Notes: generated by a model not told the origin, from the letters alone. 64,000 nucleotides of DNA from Candidatus Obscuribacterales bacterium (GCA_020634035.1 JACKCM010000002.1:372001-436000), one strand, 5' to 3'; shown: positions 8,422-17,876, counted from the first letter of the stretch. Program-made: numbers and translations.

Positions 8422-9228
8422 TCAGCAGAGGACGACCGGCTCTCCCATGGAAGCCTTCAGCTTCTTGACGGCGCTGGCTTGATTGGCGGCGATCTCGAGA
8501 AAACCATGGCTGCCTTCGAAGGCAAGGAGCACCCCTTCAGAGACCGAAGAATAGGTCAAAGAGATCTCGTCGATAATTTCGTTGGTGACATTCAGCTTCC
8601 ATCCCGATGATATTGCCTGTGGTATTGCCGAGTTTGGAATATTAGTGATTAGATTGCCGAATCGGTCTATATAGATGACTTCTCCGGTGATCTTGGAGGA
8701 TGTTATTGCCGCCGGTCGATAGGCGGTTATGTCTAAGCTCTGGCAGTCTATCTCTGGTCCGAATTTGTGCGGCTCTATTCCAAGCGATAGATGGGCAGCC
8801 ACCGGTCCGAAAATATCACGGGCGTGGAAGCTCGATGATATGTCTTGAAGAAAGAAGATTTCGTTTTTGATCTCGTAGGCTTTCCAATCTCCTCTTGTAT
8901 TGAGGACCAGAGAGAAGACACCACTATCGGGTCCGACAAAATGGTGCTCGCCGTTTGTCAGAAGGATGCGACGTTGACTGGAGCCGACTTTGGGATCGAC
9001 GACCACCAGATGGATAGTGCCCGCCGGAAAAAATCTGTAAGAGTTATAGATGATCCAGGCTCCGGCTCTTATGTCGAAGGGATTTATCTCATGGGCTAAA
9101 TCTATTATGGTGGCATCATGGTTGATGTTGCTGATTGAACCTTTGACAATGCCGACATAACCGTCTCTGGTGCCGAAATCACTGGTGAAGGTGATTATGC
9201 TGTCATGTCTGCCGTTGTTCTTGGTCAT
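8422..9228 (-). CDS. SAM hydroxide adenosyltransferase (S-adenosylmethionine hydrolase, DUF62 family)
   Basis: This family hydrolyses S-adenosylmethionine to adenosine and methionine. Its signatures are all visible: TSDFGTRDGYVGIVKG at about 15-30, VVVDPKVGSSQRR with Asp78 and the following Arg, GPDSGVF, HARDIFGPVAAHL with His135, and IYIDRFGNLITNI. The Asp-Arg-His set matches the described water-activating triad. The usual DPGVG is DPKVG here, a Gly-to-Lys change in a loop. I chose the ATG at 9228, which has GAGAGG eight bases upstream, rather than the GTG at 9237. The gene follows acpS closely and is probably the last gene of a folK-acpS operon. Confidence 0.85.
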   Translation of the reverse strand: MTKNNGRHDSIITFTSDFGTRDGYVGIVKGSISNINHDATIIDLAHEINPFDIRAGAWIIYNSYRFFPAGTIHLVVVDPKVGSSQRRILLTNGEHHFVGPDSGVFSLVLNTRGDWKAYEIKNEIFFLQDISSSFHARDIFGPVAAHLSLGIEPHKFGPEIDCQSLDITAYRPAAITSSKITGEVIYIDRFGNLITNIPNSAIPQAISSGWKLNVTNEIIDEISLTYSSVSEGVLLAFEGSHGFLEIAANQASAVKKLKASMGEPVVLC

Positions 9229-9246
9229 TTTCTTCACCTCTCAATT

Positions 9247-9636
9247 TCAAGATGCCGCCGATGCCACCACAAATGCTACCGCGTACTCACGTTCATGACT
9301 GATGCTCAACTGGAAGTTTTGCAAACCGAGCTTGTCGGCTCTGGCTCTGGCTCTGGCATGCAGGTTGATGCCCGGTTCTCCTGATTGTTTTTTTGTCACT
9401 TCCACGTCTTTCCAGTTGATTCCGCGGATACCGCAGCCCAGAGCTTTGGCACAGGCTTCTTTGGCGGCGAAGCGCCCTGCCAGCCGCGAGATAAGATGTC
9501 TGGGGCTGGAGGTTACATAAGCTGCTTCTGCATCGGTCAGTATTCTTTCGAGGAAGCGTTTTCCGAAACGCTCATAGACCTCTTCCACCCGTTTTATGGA
9601 ACAGATGTCCACCCCTATCTTGTAAGAGTCAGTCAT
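9247..9636 (-). CDS. acpS: Holo-[acyl-carrier-protein] synthase
   Basis: AcpS transfers 4'-phosphopantetheine from CoA to acyl carrier protein. The 129-residue product shows IGVDICSIKRVEEV with the Mg-binding Asp, RFAAKEACAKALG with the second catalytic Glu/Lys motif, and LSISHEREYAVAFVV near the end. The start at 9636 overlaps the folK stop by eight bases (ATGACTGA), an arrangement typical of translational coupling; a longer frame to 9669 would overlap folK further with no better start. The S-adenosylmethionine hydrolase gene follows 18 bases downstream. Confidence 0.92.
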   Translation of the reverse strand: MTDSYKIGVDICSIKRVEEVYERFGKRFLERILTDAEAAYVTSSPRHLISRLAGRFAAKEACAKALGCGIRGINWKDVEVTKKQSGEPGINLHARARARADKLGLQNFQLSISHEREYAVAFVVASAAS

Positions 9637-10210
9637 GGGTTTCTGATTCTCTTGTCTGCCTTGTCCCATAGAGAAAGACCTGCTCAGGCTCTTTCAGCTC
9701 TTGATGAAGCTGGGCGACTGTTTTGTGCAAGAGAGGATGCATCAGATCCGGTGACAGTTCCAATAAAGGCACAAGCGCGAATGCTCGCTTCTGCAAGAGC
9801 GGATGGGGAACGGTCAAAAATGAAAGATCCAGAATTTCGTTTCCGAAATAGAGAATATCCAGGTCGATGATTCTTCTTCTTCCGTGATCTCTCTCGTTCT
9901 TTTCCATAAGCTCTTGCTTATGCATCTCTTCCAGCCTTTTCTCGATGTCTTGCAAAACATCAAGCAGCTCTTCGCCGGAGAAACTTGTTTCTATAATGGC
10001 GACAGCGTTTACGAACCATTGAGTGTATTCCTCTCCCACCGGTTCGGCTTCATAGAGGCTGGAGCATTCCACCACCTCTATCTCTTTGATATCTTTGAGA
10101 AACTGCACCGCTTGCTGGATATAGCCCACCCGGTCGCCATGGTTGGAGCCCAGGCCTATGTAAGCCAGTACCCTTCTTCTATTTCCTCTCAGCTTTCTTG
10201 CTTGGCTCAT
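9629..10210 (-). CDS. folK: 6-hydroxymethyl-7,8-dihydropterin pyrophosphokinase
   Basis: FolK transfers pyrophosphate from ATP to the pterin in folate synthesis. The 193-residue protein has AYIGLGSNHGDR at the N-terminus, LYEAEPVG and WFVNAVAIIET in the middle, and RRRIIDLDILYFG with the two Mg-binding Asp residues, followed by TVPHPLLQKRAFALVPLLEL. A short basic N-terminal extension (SQARKLRGNRRR) precedes the domain. It heads a minus-strand operon with acpS (8-base overlap) and the SAM hydrolase, and diverges from the acetyltransferase gene at 10332. Confidence 0.93.
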   Translation of the reverse strand: MSQARKLRGNRRRVLAYIGLGSNHGDRVGYIQQAVQFLKDIKEIEVVECSSLYEAEPVGEEYTQWFVNAVAIIETSFSGEELLDVLQDIEKRLEEMHKQELMEKNERDHGRRRIIDLDILYFGNEILDLSFLTVPHPLLQKRAFALVPLLELSPDLMHPLLHKTVAQLHQELKEPEQVFLYGTRQTRESETHD

Positions 10211-10331
10211 TTTGATGATGATCCGCGATTCGCTCAGGTTACCCTGGGCTGGTTATAATGTTAGCCGCCATATTATAGTTGGACGAAACGAATCTTGTGC
10301 ACCTTATCTGCTTGTCAATGGGGATTTTTAG

Positions 10332-11426
10332 ATGATCGCCAAATCCGGTGAATATGTTGTCAAATCGATCAACGCCGATGACCTCGAGCGGGCCATCGAT
10401 ATCTGGTCTATGTCCTTCGGATTTTATGATCGGGTGCGCTGGCGAACTTTTTTCGAGACTTATTTAAATGAACGCTTCGGTGTCTATCACGATGACTATC
10501 TGGTCAGTATTGCCGGAATCATCCACTTCGAGATGTGGTTGGGTGACAAGCTCGTCCCCTGCGGCGGCATCTCAGCGGTTTCCTGTGATCCTGCTTTCAG
10601 AAGACAGGGGCTGATTCGAGAGTGCCTGAGAGCCTGTTTGCAATCTCTCTATGATAAACGTGTGCCGGTGTCGACGCTCTGGCCTTTTTCTTATCCTTTT
10701 TACCAGCGTCTTGGTTATGAAGTCTCAGACTTCAAATATACTCTGGAAGCCAATCTTTCTACCCTGCCTGATTCTGGTGACAGCACCATGTTTCGAAAGT
10801 TGGCGTTAGATGATTTCGAGCAGATAGCAAAGCTACATGATTTATGGATCGCTGCAAGCAACATGAGTTTGCGGAGAAGCAAACATCAGTGGATACGTCT
10901 GGTGAACAATCCCCAGCGTGAGACCAGCATCTATGCCAGCGACAAGGGCTATATGCTCTGGAATACCCGGTCACCAAAAGAGCGTACCCTCGAAGTTGTG
11001 GAGTTCGCCTATTTAAATCACCAGGCTTTTTTAGATGGTCTTTCTCTGGTCAGGCGTATGGACGATCTGAACTTCGACAAGGTCGAGATCACCCTTCCTT
11101 CACCGGAGCCTGTTACAGCCTTCGGTATGACAGACCCCCAGATGAAGTTCGTTTACAAACCGGGAGTGATGGCAAGGGTGGTGCACACCCAGGCACTGTT
11201 GGAAACTTTCGGGCTCCAGGATACTGCTGGAGCTTTCAAAATTGAAGATCCTCTCTCAATCAGCCCTTCTCACAAATCAGCCGAGGGCTGTCCTGTCTTT
11301 ACCCCCGGAAGACTGATTCAGACCATGGTCGGAATAAATAACTCAGCAGAAGCTCAGCAGATAACCGAACCAACTCTTCTCGATGTCGTTGCTTATAAAA
11401 AGCCTTTCTGTGTCGAGTTCTTTTAA
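10332..11426 (+). CDS. Eis-family GNAT N-acetyltransferase
   Basis: The 364-residue protein has the Eis layout: an N-terminal GNAT domain, a second GNAT-like domain and a C-terminal SCP2-like domain. The acetyl-CoA motif is CGGISAVSCDPAFRRQGLIRECL (residues about 77-99). Tyr124 in FYQRLGYE matches the general-acid Tyr of Eis, and the chain ends in Phe-Phe, in keeping with the C-terminal carboxylate used as base by Eis enzymes. Known members acetylate aminoglycosides, polyamines or protein lysines; the substrate here is unknown. GGGGA lies eight bases before the ATG. It is probably monocistronic, with an inverted repeat downstream. Confidence 0.82.
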   Translation: MIAKSGEYVVKSINADDLERAIDIWSMSFGFYDRVRWRTFFETYLNERFGVYHDDYLVSIAGIIHFEMWLGDKLVPCGGISAVSCDPAFRRQGLIRECLRACLQSLYDKRVPVSTLWPFSYPFYQRLGYEVSDFKYTLEANLSTLPDSGDSTMFRKLALDDFEQIAKLHDLWIAASNMSLRRSKHQWIRLVNNPQRETSIYASDKGYMLWNTRSPKERTLEVVEFAYLNHQAFLDGLSLVRRMDDLNFDKVEITLPSPEPVTAFGMTDPQMKFVYKPGVMARVVHTQALLETFGLQDTAGAFKIEDPLSISPSHKSAEGCPVFTPGRLIQTMVGINNSAEAQQITEPTLLDVVAYKKPFCVEFF

Positions 11427-11437
11427 GGCATCAAATA

Positions 11438-11491
11438 GAGATCCCGGCTCTAATCAACCAATGCGGAGGACATTGATATAGCCGGGATCTC
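11438..11491. repeat. Perfect 12-base inverted repeat between convergent genes
   Basis: GAGATCCCGGCT (11438-11449) and AGCCGGGATCTC (11480-11491) are exact complements separated by 30 bases. The loop itself contains ATCAA..AATG against CATTGAT, which could extend the structure. It sits between the acetyltransferase stop (11426) and the HAD phosphatase stop (11587), so it may act as a two-way terminator, although no T run follows directly. Confidence 0.45.
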
Positions 11492-11586
11492 GTGGCACAT
11501 TATTCAGGTTCTCTTTTTTAAAATCGAACATTTATAGATGACGTGCTAGAGCCGACAATGTTTCCGAAGAAACAAAATTAAGCAAA

Positions 11587-12276
11587 TCAGGAAAGTATCG
11601 CTTCGACCACTGCTTCGATGTCGCCGAGATCCTCGAAAAGATAGTCCGGATCCTGTTCTTCTAATAGCTCCCGGGCTGTGCTGCCGGTATTTACAGCTAT
11701 ACTCTTTGCTCCGTAACCCTTGGCACAGAGAACATCGTAGATGCTGTCACCAATGATAGTCACTTCCTGCGGTTCGAAATCGAAGTTGAAGTGCAAGCTG
11801 CCGCGGTCTCTTGCTATCTTGGGAAGATCCATTCGGTTGGCAGAGTCGCAGCCATAGGCACCGATTGGAAAGAAGCGATTCAAATCGAAGCGATTCAATT
11901 TCATTCTCGCGCCCTTTTCGATATTGCCGGTAAGCAGACCCAGGCAGAAAGCCTCTTCTGCATGCAACAAATCGAGCAGCTCAGGGATGCCGTTATGAAT
12001 GATATAGGCGCTGGAGCGGTCTATCTCTGCCTGGAGCAAAGTCAGATAGATCTCGAGAATCTCATCGATACTGCTTTCAATTTCTGCATCATCCATGTTG
12101 CAGGTACGCAGGATCTCGGTAAGGATCTGGGGGTCGGTCTTGCCGGACATGCTTACCTTAATGGTGTCGATGTCTCCGCCGAAGCGCTTGGCCAGCGCTT
12201 TTCCTATCGCTCTACGACCGGCACCATCCGAGGAGATCATTGTTTCATCGATGTCGAAGAGCACCAGTCTCTTCAT
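11587..12276 (-). CDS. HAD-superfamily phosphatase (phosphoglycolate-phosphatase-like)
   Basis: A 229-residue hydrolase with the HAD motifs: the nucleophile set DIDET at residues 8-12, LGLLTGN for motif II, and IIGDSIYDVLCAKGYG for the Mg-binding motif IV, with a helical cap domain between. It would remove phosphate from a small metabolite; substrate unknown, with phosphoglycolate phosphatase or beta-phosphoglucomutase relatives the closest guesses. Its ATG overlaps the stop of the upstream diguanylate cyclase by one base (TAATG), so the two are translationally coupled. Confidence 0.85.
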   Translation of the reverse strand: MKRLVLFDIDETMISSDGAGRRAIGKALAKRFGGDIDTIKVSMSGKTDPQILTEILRTCNMDDAEIESSIDEILEIYLTLLQAEIDRSSAYIIHNGIPELLDLLHAEEAFCLGLLTGNIEKGARMKLNRFDLNRFFPIGAYGCDSANRMDLPKIARDRGSLHFNFDFEPQEVTIIGDSIYDVLCAKGYGAKSIAVNTGSTARELLEEQDPDYLFEDLGDIEAVVEAILS

Positions 12277-15164
12277 TATCTATGCTCGATCTCGTCAGCG
12301 GAGAAACTGTGTTCTTTTACCGAAGGAAGACCGGCATTGAGATTGCTCTCTTCCTCTTCATAGACTTTGACCTGGTCTCTGCCGTTGTTCTTAGCTTCAT
12401 AGAGGGCACGGTCCGATTTGATAACCAGTTCGTCGGCGCTCTTAGCATGTTGAGGATAGCTGGCACATCCCATGGAGGCGGTTATCTGACCCAGACCCGG
12501 TACTGGACTGGTGCGAATCTGATTGCAGAGACGTTTTGCTATCAATGCCGCTTCTAGAAGCGAGGTCTCGGGCAGAATAACGGCGAACTCTTCTCCACCG
12601 TATCGGGCAGCCGTATCGCCGCTTCTCAAAACCGTTTTTAAGATATCCGCCACCTGACGAATGGCGGCGTCGCCCACCGGGTGTCCGAAGTTGTCGTTTA
12701 TGTATTTGAGCTTGTCGAGGTCGATCATTATAAGCGAACAGGAAGTTCCTTTCCGGTCGCTGAGCCGCATCTCTTCTTCCATCCGTTTTTTGAAGTAGAT
12801 ATGGTTGTAGAGACCGGTGAGACCATCGGTGATGGCCTGGTGACGAACCTGAGCAAATAGATGGGCATGGGTGACGGCGATAGCCAGCTGGTCAGCTATA
12901 GAATTGACCAGCTGTACTTCACTCGGCTTCCATTCTCTGGTGCTCGAACACTGGTGTACTACAAGAAGTCCGATCAGCTTATTGTCGTTTATTAAAGGAG
13001 CCGCAATCAGGGCTTTTGAGCCGACGTTCTTTAAGAACTCTTTGAACGGAAGCGAGCGGCTGTCTCTGGCCACATCGTCTATTACCGCTATCGGCGCTTC
13101 TTGAATGGTCGTAGATTGAATCTGAATTTGAATTTGATTTTGATTCTCTTCGAAAGAACCTTTCAGTGTCGTGGTTGCGGAATCCTCTTCTGAAACCGAA
13201 TTCTGAAGCAGACCGGCAAGATTGATACCGAGAACACTGTTGCGGACCACACCGCTTTCTGGTCTGGCCGGGTCGAAGTCGAGATGATCAGGATACATGC
13301 AGACATCTATCGTACTGCTGTAGCCCTGGGCAGTGGATTCGTGGGTTACTATAAGCGGATTTTTCGAACGCGGTTGAATAATTTGAACGCGCTCCACCCT
13401 CAGAGCATGTCTGATCTCTCTGGTCACAGTAGAGAGGATCTCGTCGAGATCAAGAGAGCTTCGCACCGAGCGCACAATGTGATTGATGAGCATCTCCTGC
13501 TCTGCCATGCGCTTGGTTCTTTCATAGAGGCGGGCGTGCTCCAGGGCTACCGTCACCTGACCGGCCACAGCCTCCACCAGCTCTAATTCGTAAGGGGACC
13601 AGGTGCGGCGCTTGTCGCACTGATGAACGAGGATGACACCCAGGGCACCATGCCTGGTGCTGATTGGGCAGGCGATGAAAGACTTGATAGTCTTCCAGTC
13701 ATCGGGAGATTGACCGGAGGCATAGAAGATGGTTCCGGCACTGTCTTCGAGGACATCGAGAGACATAAGCGAGCCCTGTTCGATGATCTGCCGGAGCACA
13801 CTCGATTCTGGTATAGGAATCTTACGATTGCGCAACTGGTCACCCGAGCGCACAGGATTATGCCAGACATAGTCGAATATCAGTTCGTCATCTTCCATGG
13901 TGGCAGTGCCGCGGTCGTCTAGAAGCGCAAGACAGCAGCGGCTGGCGTCTAGATTTTTGCCGAGCTCCTGGACTGTGGTGTTGAGGATTTCGTTCAGATC
14001 AAGAGATTGACGAACAGCGTTAGAGATATTCTGAACCATGGCTTTCTGCTCTTTATCGAGAGAGAGCATCTCTGCCATGGCATTAAATGCTTTGGCCAGG
14101 GTTCCGAGTTCGTCTCTGGCCTGGACATTGACCCGTTTGGTGAAATCTCCTTTGCCGAGCATCAACGCTTCTTTGACCAGGACATTGATTGTCCGGGTGA
14201 AGTGCGATGTGGCGGCATAGGCTAGAGCCAGTGATATTGCGATAGCCGCAAGAGAGAGCATTATCAACGTGCCGAGCCAGTCATAGCCGCCGAGGCTGCC
14301 GGCTGCGCCACTGTATATGGTTCGAATCGGGACGCCGACTATAACCAGCCAGTCATTTGGTTGTGATCTTTCGAAGGCATAGGCTCGGGGTGTCTGGTCG
14401 GCGATACCCAGACCCTCTATAGTGCCTGTGTCTTTTCCTTCGGCTGCGATTACACAGCGTCCGTTAGAGAAGTCTTTGCCCTGCCAGTAATCGTTTTGCA
14501 GGGTTCTGGCGACCACCCGATTTTTGTCGTCGATAACGGTTATCACGGTACCGTTAGAGCGCGATAGACCGGTGAATATGCCGAGCACCGCTTCGGGTTT
14601 GATGCCTGCCACCAGATATCCGGTCAGTTCGCCATGCTGGGTGACTGGTGCCACGGCAAAAATCCCCGGCCTGTCGGTCCAGGGACTTTGATCGAAACCT
14701 ATAAGAAGGGCGTGACGGTAGCGGCTGACTTGATCTAGAGTCTCTGCCCTGACAAAGCTGGCCGTCTTCGAGATGATTTTTTCGCCTTCGACCACCTTGA
14801 TCGACCGGGGGGCACCGCTGGTGTCTATGAGAGCAAGTTCGGCCCAGTCTTTGTTGTGAGAGACCAGGGCGGTCTGCAGGGTCTCTTCGATATCGCCCGG
14901 GTTGCCTTCCGAAAGGACGGACATCTGACCGACGGCGGCGACTGAATTGAGCTGCGAGTAAGACCACTGGCTCAGGGTGCGGGCAGCTATCGCCGCTTGA
15001 AAAGATGTCGCCCTTTTAGACTCGGCATGAAGGCTGTTGTACTGCATCACCAGAGAGATGCTGCCGATGGCAAGCAGAGGCAGCGCCACTCCCAGGCAGA
15101 GCAAGAGCATTCTGGTTCGAATGTTCATGTTCTGACTGACTTTACTGACGATGCCTTTTTTCAC
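12276..15164 (-). CDS. Membrane diguanylate cyclase with Cache-type sensor, HAMP and two GAF domains
   Basis: This 962-residue protein makes cyclic di-GMP. In order: a transmembrane helix at about 19-41, an extracytoplasmic double-Cache-like sensor to about 285, a second transmembrane helix at about 296-318, a HAMP linker to about 370, two GAF domains (about 390-550 and 565-790), and a C-terminal GGDEF domain. The active-site motif is GGEEF in RYGGEEFAVILPE, and RSGD upstream matches the RxxD inhibitory site for product feedback. GAF2 carries a low-complexity Gln/Ile insertion (NQNQIQIQIQ) that is probably a loop. It starts with GTG; a perfect TATAAT lies about 29 bases upstream. It is coupled to the HAD phosphatase gene. 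Confidence 0.88.
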   Translation of the reverse strand: MKKGIVSKVSQNMNIRTRMLLLCLGVALPLLAIGSISLVMQYNSLHAESKRATSFQAAIAARTLSQWSYSQLNSVAAVGQMSVLSEGNPGDIEETLQTALVSHNKDWAELALIDTSGAPRSIKVVEGEKIISKTASFVRAETLDQVSRYRHALLIGFDQSPWTDRPGIFAVAPVTQHGELTGYLVAGIKPEAVLGIFTGLSRSNGTVITVIDDKNRVVARTLQNDYWQGKDFSNGRCVIAAEGKDTGTIEGLGIADQTPRAYAFERSQPNDWLVIVGVPIRTIYSGAAGSLGGYDWLGTLIMLSLAAIAISLALAYAATSHFTRTINVLVKEALMLGKGDFTKRVNVQARDELGTLAKAFNAMAEMLSLDKEQKAMVQNISNAVRQSLDLNEILNTTVQELGKNLDASRCCLALLDDRGTATMEDDELIFDYVWHNPVRSGDQLRNRKIPIPESSVLRQIIEQGSLMSLDVLEDSAGTIFYASGQSPDDWKTIKSFIACPISTRHGALGVILVHQCDKRRTWSPYELELVEAVAGQVTVALEHARLYERTKRMAEQEMLINHIVRSVRSSLDLDEILSTVTREIRHALRVERVQIIQPRSKNPLIVTHESTAQGYSSTIDVCMYPDHLDFDPARPESGVVRNSVLGINLAGLLQNSVSEEDSATTTLKGSFEENQNQIQIQIQSTTIQEAPIAVIDDVARDSRSLPFKEFLKNVGSKALIAAPLINDNKLIGLLVVHQCSSTREWKPSEVQLVNSIADQLAIAVTHAHLFAQVRHQAITDGLTGLYNHIYFKKRMEEEMRLSDRKGTSCSLIMIDLDKLKYINDNFGHPVGDAAIRQVADILKTVLRSGDTAARYGGEEFAVILPETSLLEAALIAKRLCNQIRTSPVPGLGQITASMGCASYPQHAKSADELVIKSDRALYEAKNNGRDQVKVYEEEESNLNAGLPSVKEHSFSADEIEHR

Positions 15165-15192
15165 GATCGGCTAACCCTAAAAATCTATCCAA

Positions 15193-15198
15193 ATTATA
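15193..15198 (-). promoter_or_regulatory. Candidate -10 box of the diguanylate cyclase gene
   Basis: On the minus strand a perfect TATAAT lies 28 bases before the GTG start at 15164. The matching -35 region (TTTTAA) is poor, so this is only a candidate. Confidence 0.35.
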
Positions 15199-15352
15199 TA
15201 TCTAGAAATTGTCCTTTAAAAATGGGAGAAAGCCCATATTTGCGACCGATTTATAGTTTAGTTGCTGAAATTACGTATTGACTCCCTTCCCTTGCCAATT
15301 TCGAGACTTTTTACTATGCGCTTCCGACAAGGTTGTCCAGACAACAGATGAT

Positions 15353-16618
15353 CTAATTTTTACCTGCGGTCTCTAAAACCGTTCGTTTTCCAGCTTCAGA
15401 AGCGCTTCTCTGGGATTCCATCTCTTCTAAAAGCTCAAAAGATGTTTCCACATCAAGAGGCACTTTGTTCTCCAGATCCAGAGTCAATCCGGAATGCACA
15501 GCAATTAGAATTTCCTGGGCTGCCTGGTCTTTCTTGCCGGTTCTCAGGAGGGCATCGACTTTCACCATCCGTGCCACTAGATAAGATTCATCCAGCTCCA
15601 GAGCCCTTTCGCTCAGGTTAATCGCCTGGATTATCTCTCCGGCGGCAAAAGAGGAGCAGGCTGCTGCAGCCAGAAGCTGAGCGCGGAATTTGTCGGTTTC
15701 GGCACTGGCGCCAAGACCGTTTCCGGTTATGGCAACATCGTGGGCCATATCCGAAGCATAGAGAAATGCGGCTTTTGCCTTGTCGAATTTACGCTGGCCG
15801 TAATTCACCAGGGCTTTCAAGAAATAGGTGTAGAGAGAGGTCGGATGATGCTTCTCCAGCACCTTCAACTGTTCTCTGGCCTGTCTGTGCAATCCGGCTC
15901 TTTCGTAGAGGATGCCCAGCTTAGACAGAGTGCGGGCGCTGTCCCCGGTGGCTCGATATTCGAAAATCGCTGCTTTGAGGCGGTCCGAGGCATCGGGCCT
16001 GGTCAATTCGGAGAACCAGAGCCGGACAGATTTGTTTCTTATCACCATCAAATAAATGACCGCTAGGACAAGATGCAACATAGCAAGCGGCATAATCTGC
16101 TCCGGTGCGCCTTCATTCAAGGCCAGGTACCATTTGGAGCCGCTCATGCCGGTCAGAGCGATAACCGGTTCGATAATCAGATTGACGGCGAAGACAAAAG
16201 AGACCGTATAACCTATTAACGTTGCCAAAAAAGGATGGGGGCGAAAGAAGAGCGCCGGCAACATAGAAAGAGCCAGGCAGAGAATAAAGAACTCTCCCGA
16301 GAATAAAGCCGGAATCAAGGCCGATTTGGCCAGGGCCGTAGGATAGGCTTCATACCAGAGCATCCCGTAGGACCAGGTGCTCAGTTCTCCGCCAAAAGAG
16401 CGGGTGCCTACTTCGGTGGCGTTGAGCTCCATCAAAGTTATTAAAGGAAAGATCAAGAAGACGACAATGCGCCAGATCATCGCCCTGTCTTCTTCGCTGA
16501 GGTCGTCTTTGGGAAAGCGATGTCTTTCGGTCCACAGGCGGAGCACGGTGTCGACCCCCACGAGAACCGAAATTCCCGTGACACACCAGAAGTAGAAGTT
16601 ATTGGGGCTGTCGAACAT
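15353..16618 (-). CDS. Membrane TPR protein, inactive paralogue of the neighbouring M50-type protease
   Basis: A 421-residue protein with about five or six transmembrane helices in residues 8-210 and TPR-like helical repeats from about 220 to 400 (YRATGDSARTLSKLGILYERAGLHRQAREQL and following). It resembles the next gene upstream (16692-17876) in length, membrane layout and TPR tail. The segment PLITLMELNATEVGTRSFGG (58-77) aligns without gaps to PVVVLIHEIGHALATIMLGG there, so the zinc motif HEIGH has become ELNAT. I infer a pseudoprotease or scaffold. It probably belongs to the tatC operon, 73 bases after the protease gene. Partner and substrate are unknown. Confidence 0.7.
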   Translation of the reverse strand: MFDSPNNFYFWCVTGISVLVGVDTVLRLWTERHRFPKDDLSEEDRAMIWRIVVFLIFPLITLMELNATEVGTRSFGGELSTWSYGMLWYEAYPTALAKSALIPALFSGEFFILCLALSMLPALFFRPHPFLATLIGYTVSFVFAVNLIIEPVIALTGMSGSKWYLALNEGAPEQIMPLAMLHLVLAVIYLMVIRNKSVRLWFSELTRPDASDRLKAAIFEYRATGDSARTLSKLGILYERAGLHRQAREQLKVLEKHHPTSLYTYFLKALVNYGQRKFDKAKAAFLYASDMAHDVAITGNGLGASAETDKFRAQLLAAAACSSFAAGEIIQAINLSERALELDESYLVARMVKVDALLRTGKKDQAAQEILIAVHSGLTLDLENKVPLDVETSFELLEEMESQRSASEAGKRTVLETAGKN

Positions 16619-16691
16619 TGTCTGTGCTCGCTTTATATAGATTTGAGCTTGTCATTATATGAGGGGTCATCTTGATAAGCCTGAGAGATTT

Positions 16692-17876
16692 TTATTCATC
16701 GGCGGACTCGTTGCTCCTGGCAACCTTGAGCTCAGTGAGAACACCCGCCCGCAGTGACGGATCCAGCCATTTCATGCGGTCCAATTCCTTGAGAAGAAAT
16801 TCTGCTTCTTTGTGAAGACCAAGTTTATTAAACAGAGAGGCCTTGTAAAAGAGAGGATCGGCTGTATCGGTAACTAAAGAAGCGGCCTGCTCATAGGTTT
16901 CAATGATTTTGCGGTGATCTTCGAGACTTTTATTCTCCGGAGGCAGATCGTCCGATAAACAATGACCTGCCGCCATCAGCGCCCGGGCTTTTGTATCTTT
17001 CGAGGCATGTCTGCTTTTCACAATCTCCTCGAAGGCGTCTACTGCCGCCTTTGTTTTGCCTCGATTGCGTTCCAGGCAACCGAGCAGATAGTAACGATCT
17101 ACTAAAGTCGGATCGAGCACTTTGACCTTTTCGAGATATTTGAAGCTCAGTCTATCCATTCCAATAAAGAAATAGGACCAGGCCAGACTCAGATAATTGA
17201 CGGCGCTGGGGTCGGCTTTGACTCGGTCGAGGGCGGCTTGATTATCTTTCTTCCATTTCGGTCGGGTCTTGCCGGCAAACCAGATTCGCGGTCTGGCTCC
17301 ATAGAAACAGTAAATTAGAAAGGCGACGATAAGGGCATGGCAGACCGCCACCACTGAAGTTACTTCGGTATGGGGGGAGGCATAGATTTTTGACCAGTCC
17401 AGATACATGTCGGTGGTGGACATCAGGGCATAGATGATGGCGGTGCCGCCTATGGCGTAGAGACCGGTGTAAACTAATAATGCCACTATCGGCGGTGAAG
17501 GTACAAAAACAGCGGCTATCAGGCAGAGAAAGCCAATCGCCATTTGCACTACGTTTCCTGCAAGGGTGATGATCAGATGATCGAGACTGCTGAAATCTCC
17601 TATCGGCAGGACATAGCCCCACCAGATTCCGAAGTGAAGCTCTTTTACCACGCCGCCCAGCATGATCGTAGCCAGGGCGTGACCGATTTCGTGGATCAGA
17701 ACCACCACCGGAAGTGCAAAGAAGAGTGTTATTTTTAGCAGCGCTCTTCTATCGGATACGGTCAGATCTTTGTCAAAGATCTGACGCCAGTTTTCTTTGA
17801 CTTCCTTCAGGCAGATTAGAGCCAGGGGGAACCAGACCAGAACCTGTATATCTTCGCTGAAAGGGAAATGATTCAT
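16692..17876 (-). CDS. Membrane metalloprotease of M50 type fused to TPR repeats
   Basis: A 394-residue protein with several transmembrane helices. HEIGH at residues 62-66 lies inside a hydrophobic segment (VVVLIHEIGHALATI), the HExxH zinc motif of site-2-protease-like (M50) intramembrane proteases. Further on, HLIITLAGNVVQMAIGF recalls the second conserved membrane segment of M50B-type proteins, although the standard LDG motif is not evident. From about 215 the protein has TPR-type repeats (YLSLAWSYFFIGMDRLSFKYLEKV and following) facing the cytoplasm or periplasm. It starts 10 bases after tatC, so the two are probably co-transcribed. A degenerate paralogue follows. Substrate unknown. Confidence 0.75.
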   Translation of the reverse strand: MNHFPFSEDIQVLVWFPLALICLKEVKENWRQIFDKDLTVSDRRALLKITLFFALPVVVLIHEIGHALATIMLGGVVKELHFGIWWGYVLPIGDFSSLDHLIITLAGNVVQMAIGFLCLIAAVFVPSPPIVALLVYTGLYAIGGTAIIYALMSTTDMYLDWSKIYASPHTEVTSVVAVCHALIVAFLIYCFYGARPRIWFAGKTRPKWKKDNQAALDRVKADPSAVNYLSLAWSYFFIGMDRLSFKYLEKVKVLDPTLVDRYYLLGCLERNRGKTKAAVDAFEEIVKSRHASKDTKARALMAAGHCLSDDLPPENKSLEDHRKIIETYEQAASLVTDTADPLFYKASLFNKLGLHKEAEFLLKELDRMKWLDPSLRAGVLTELKVARSNESADE

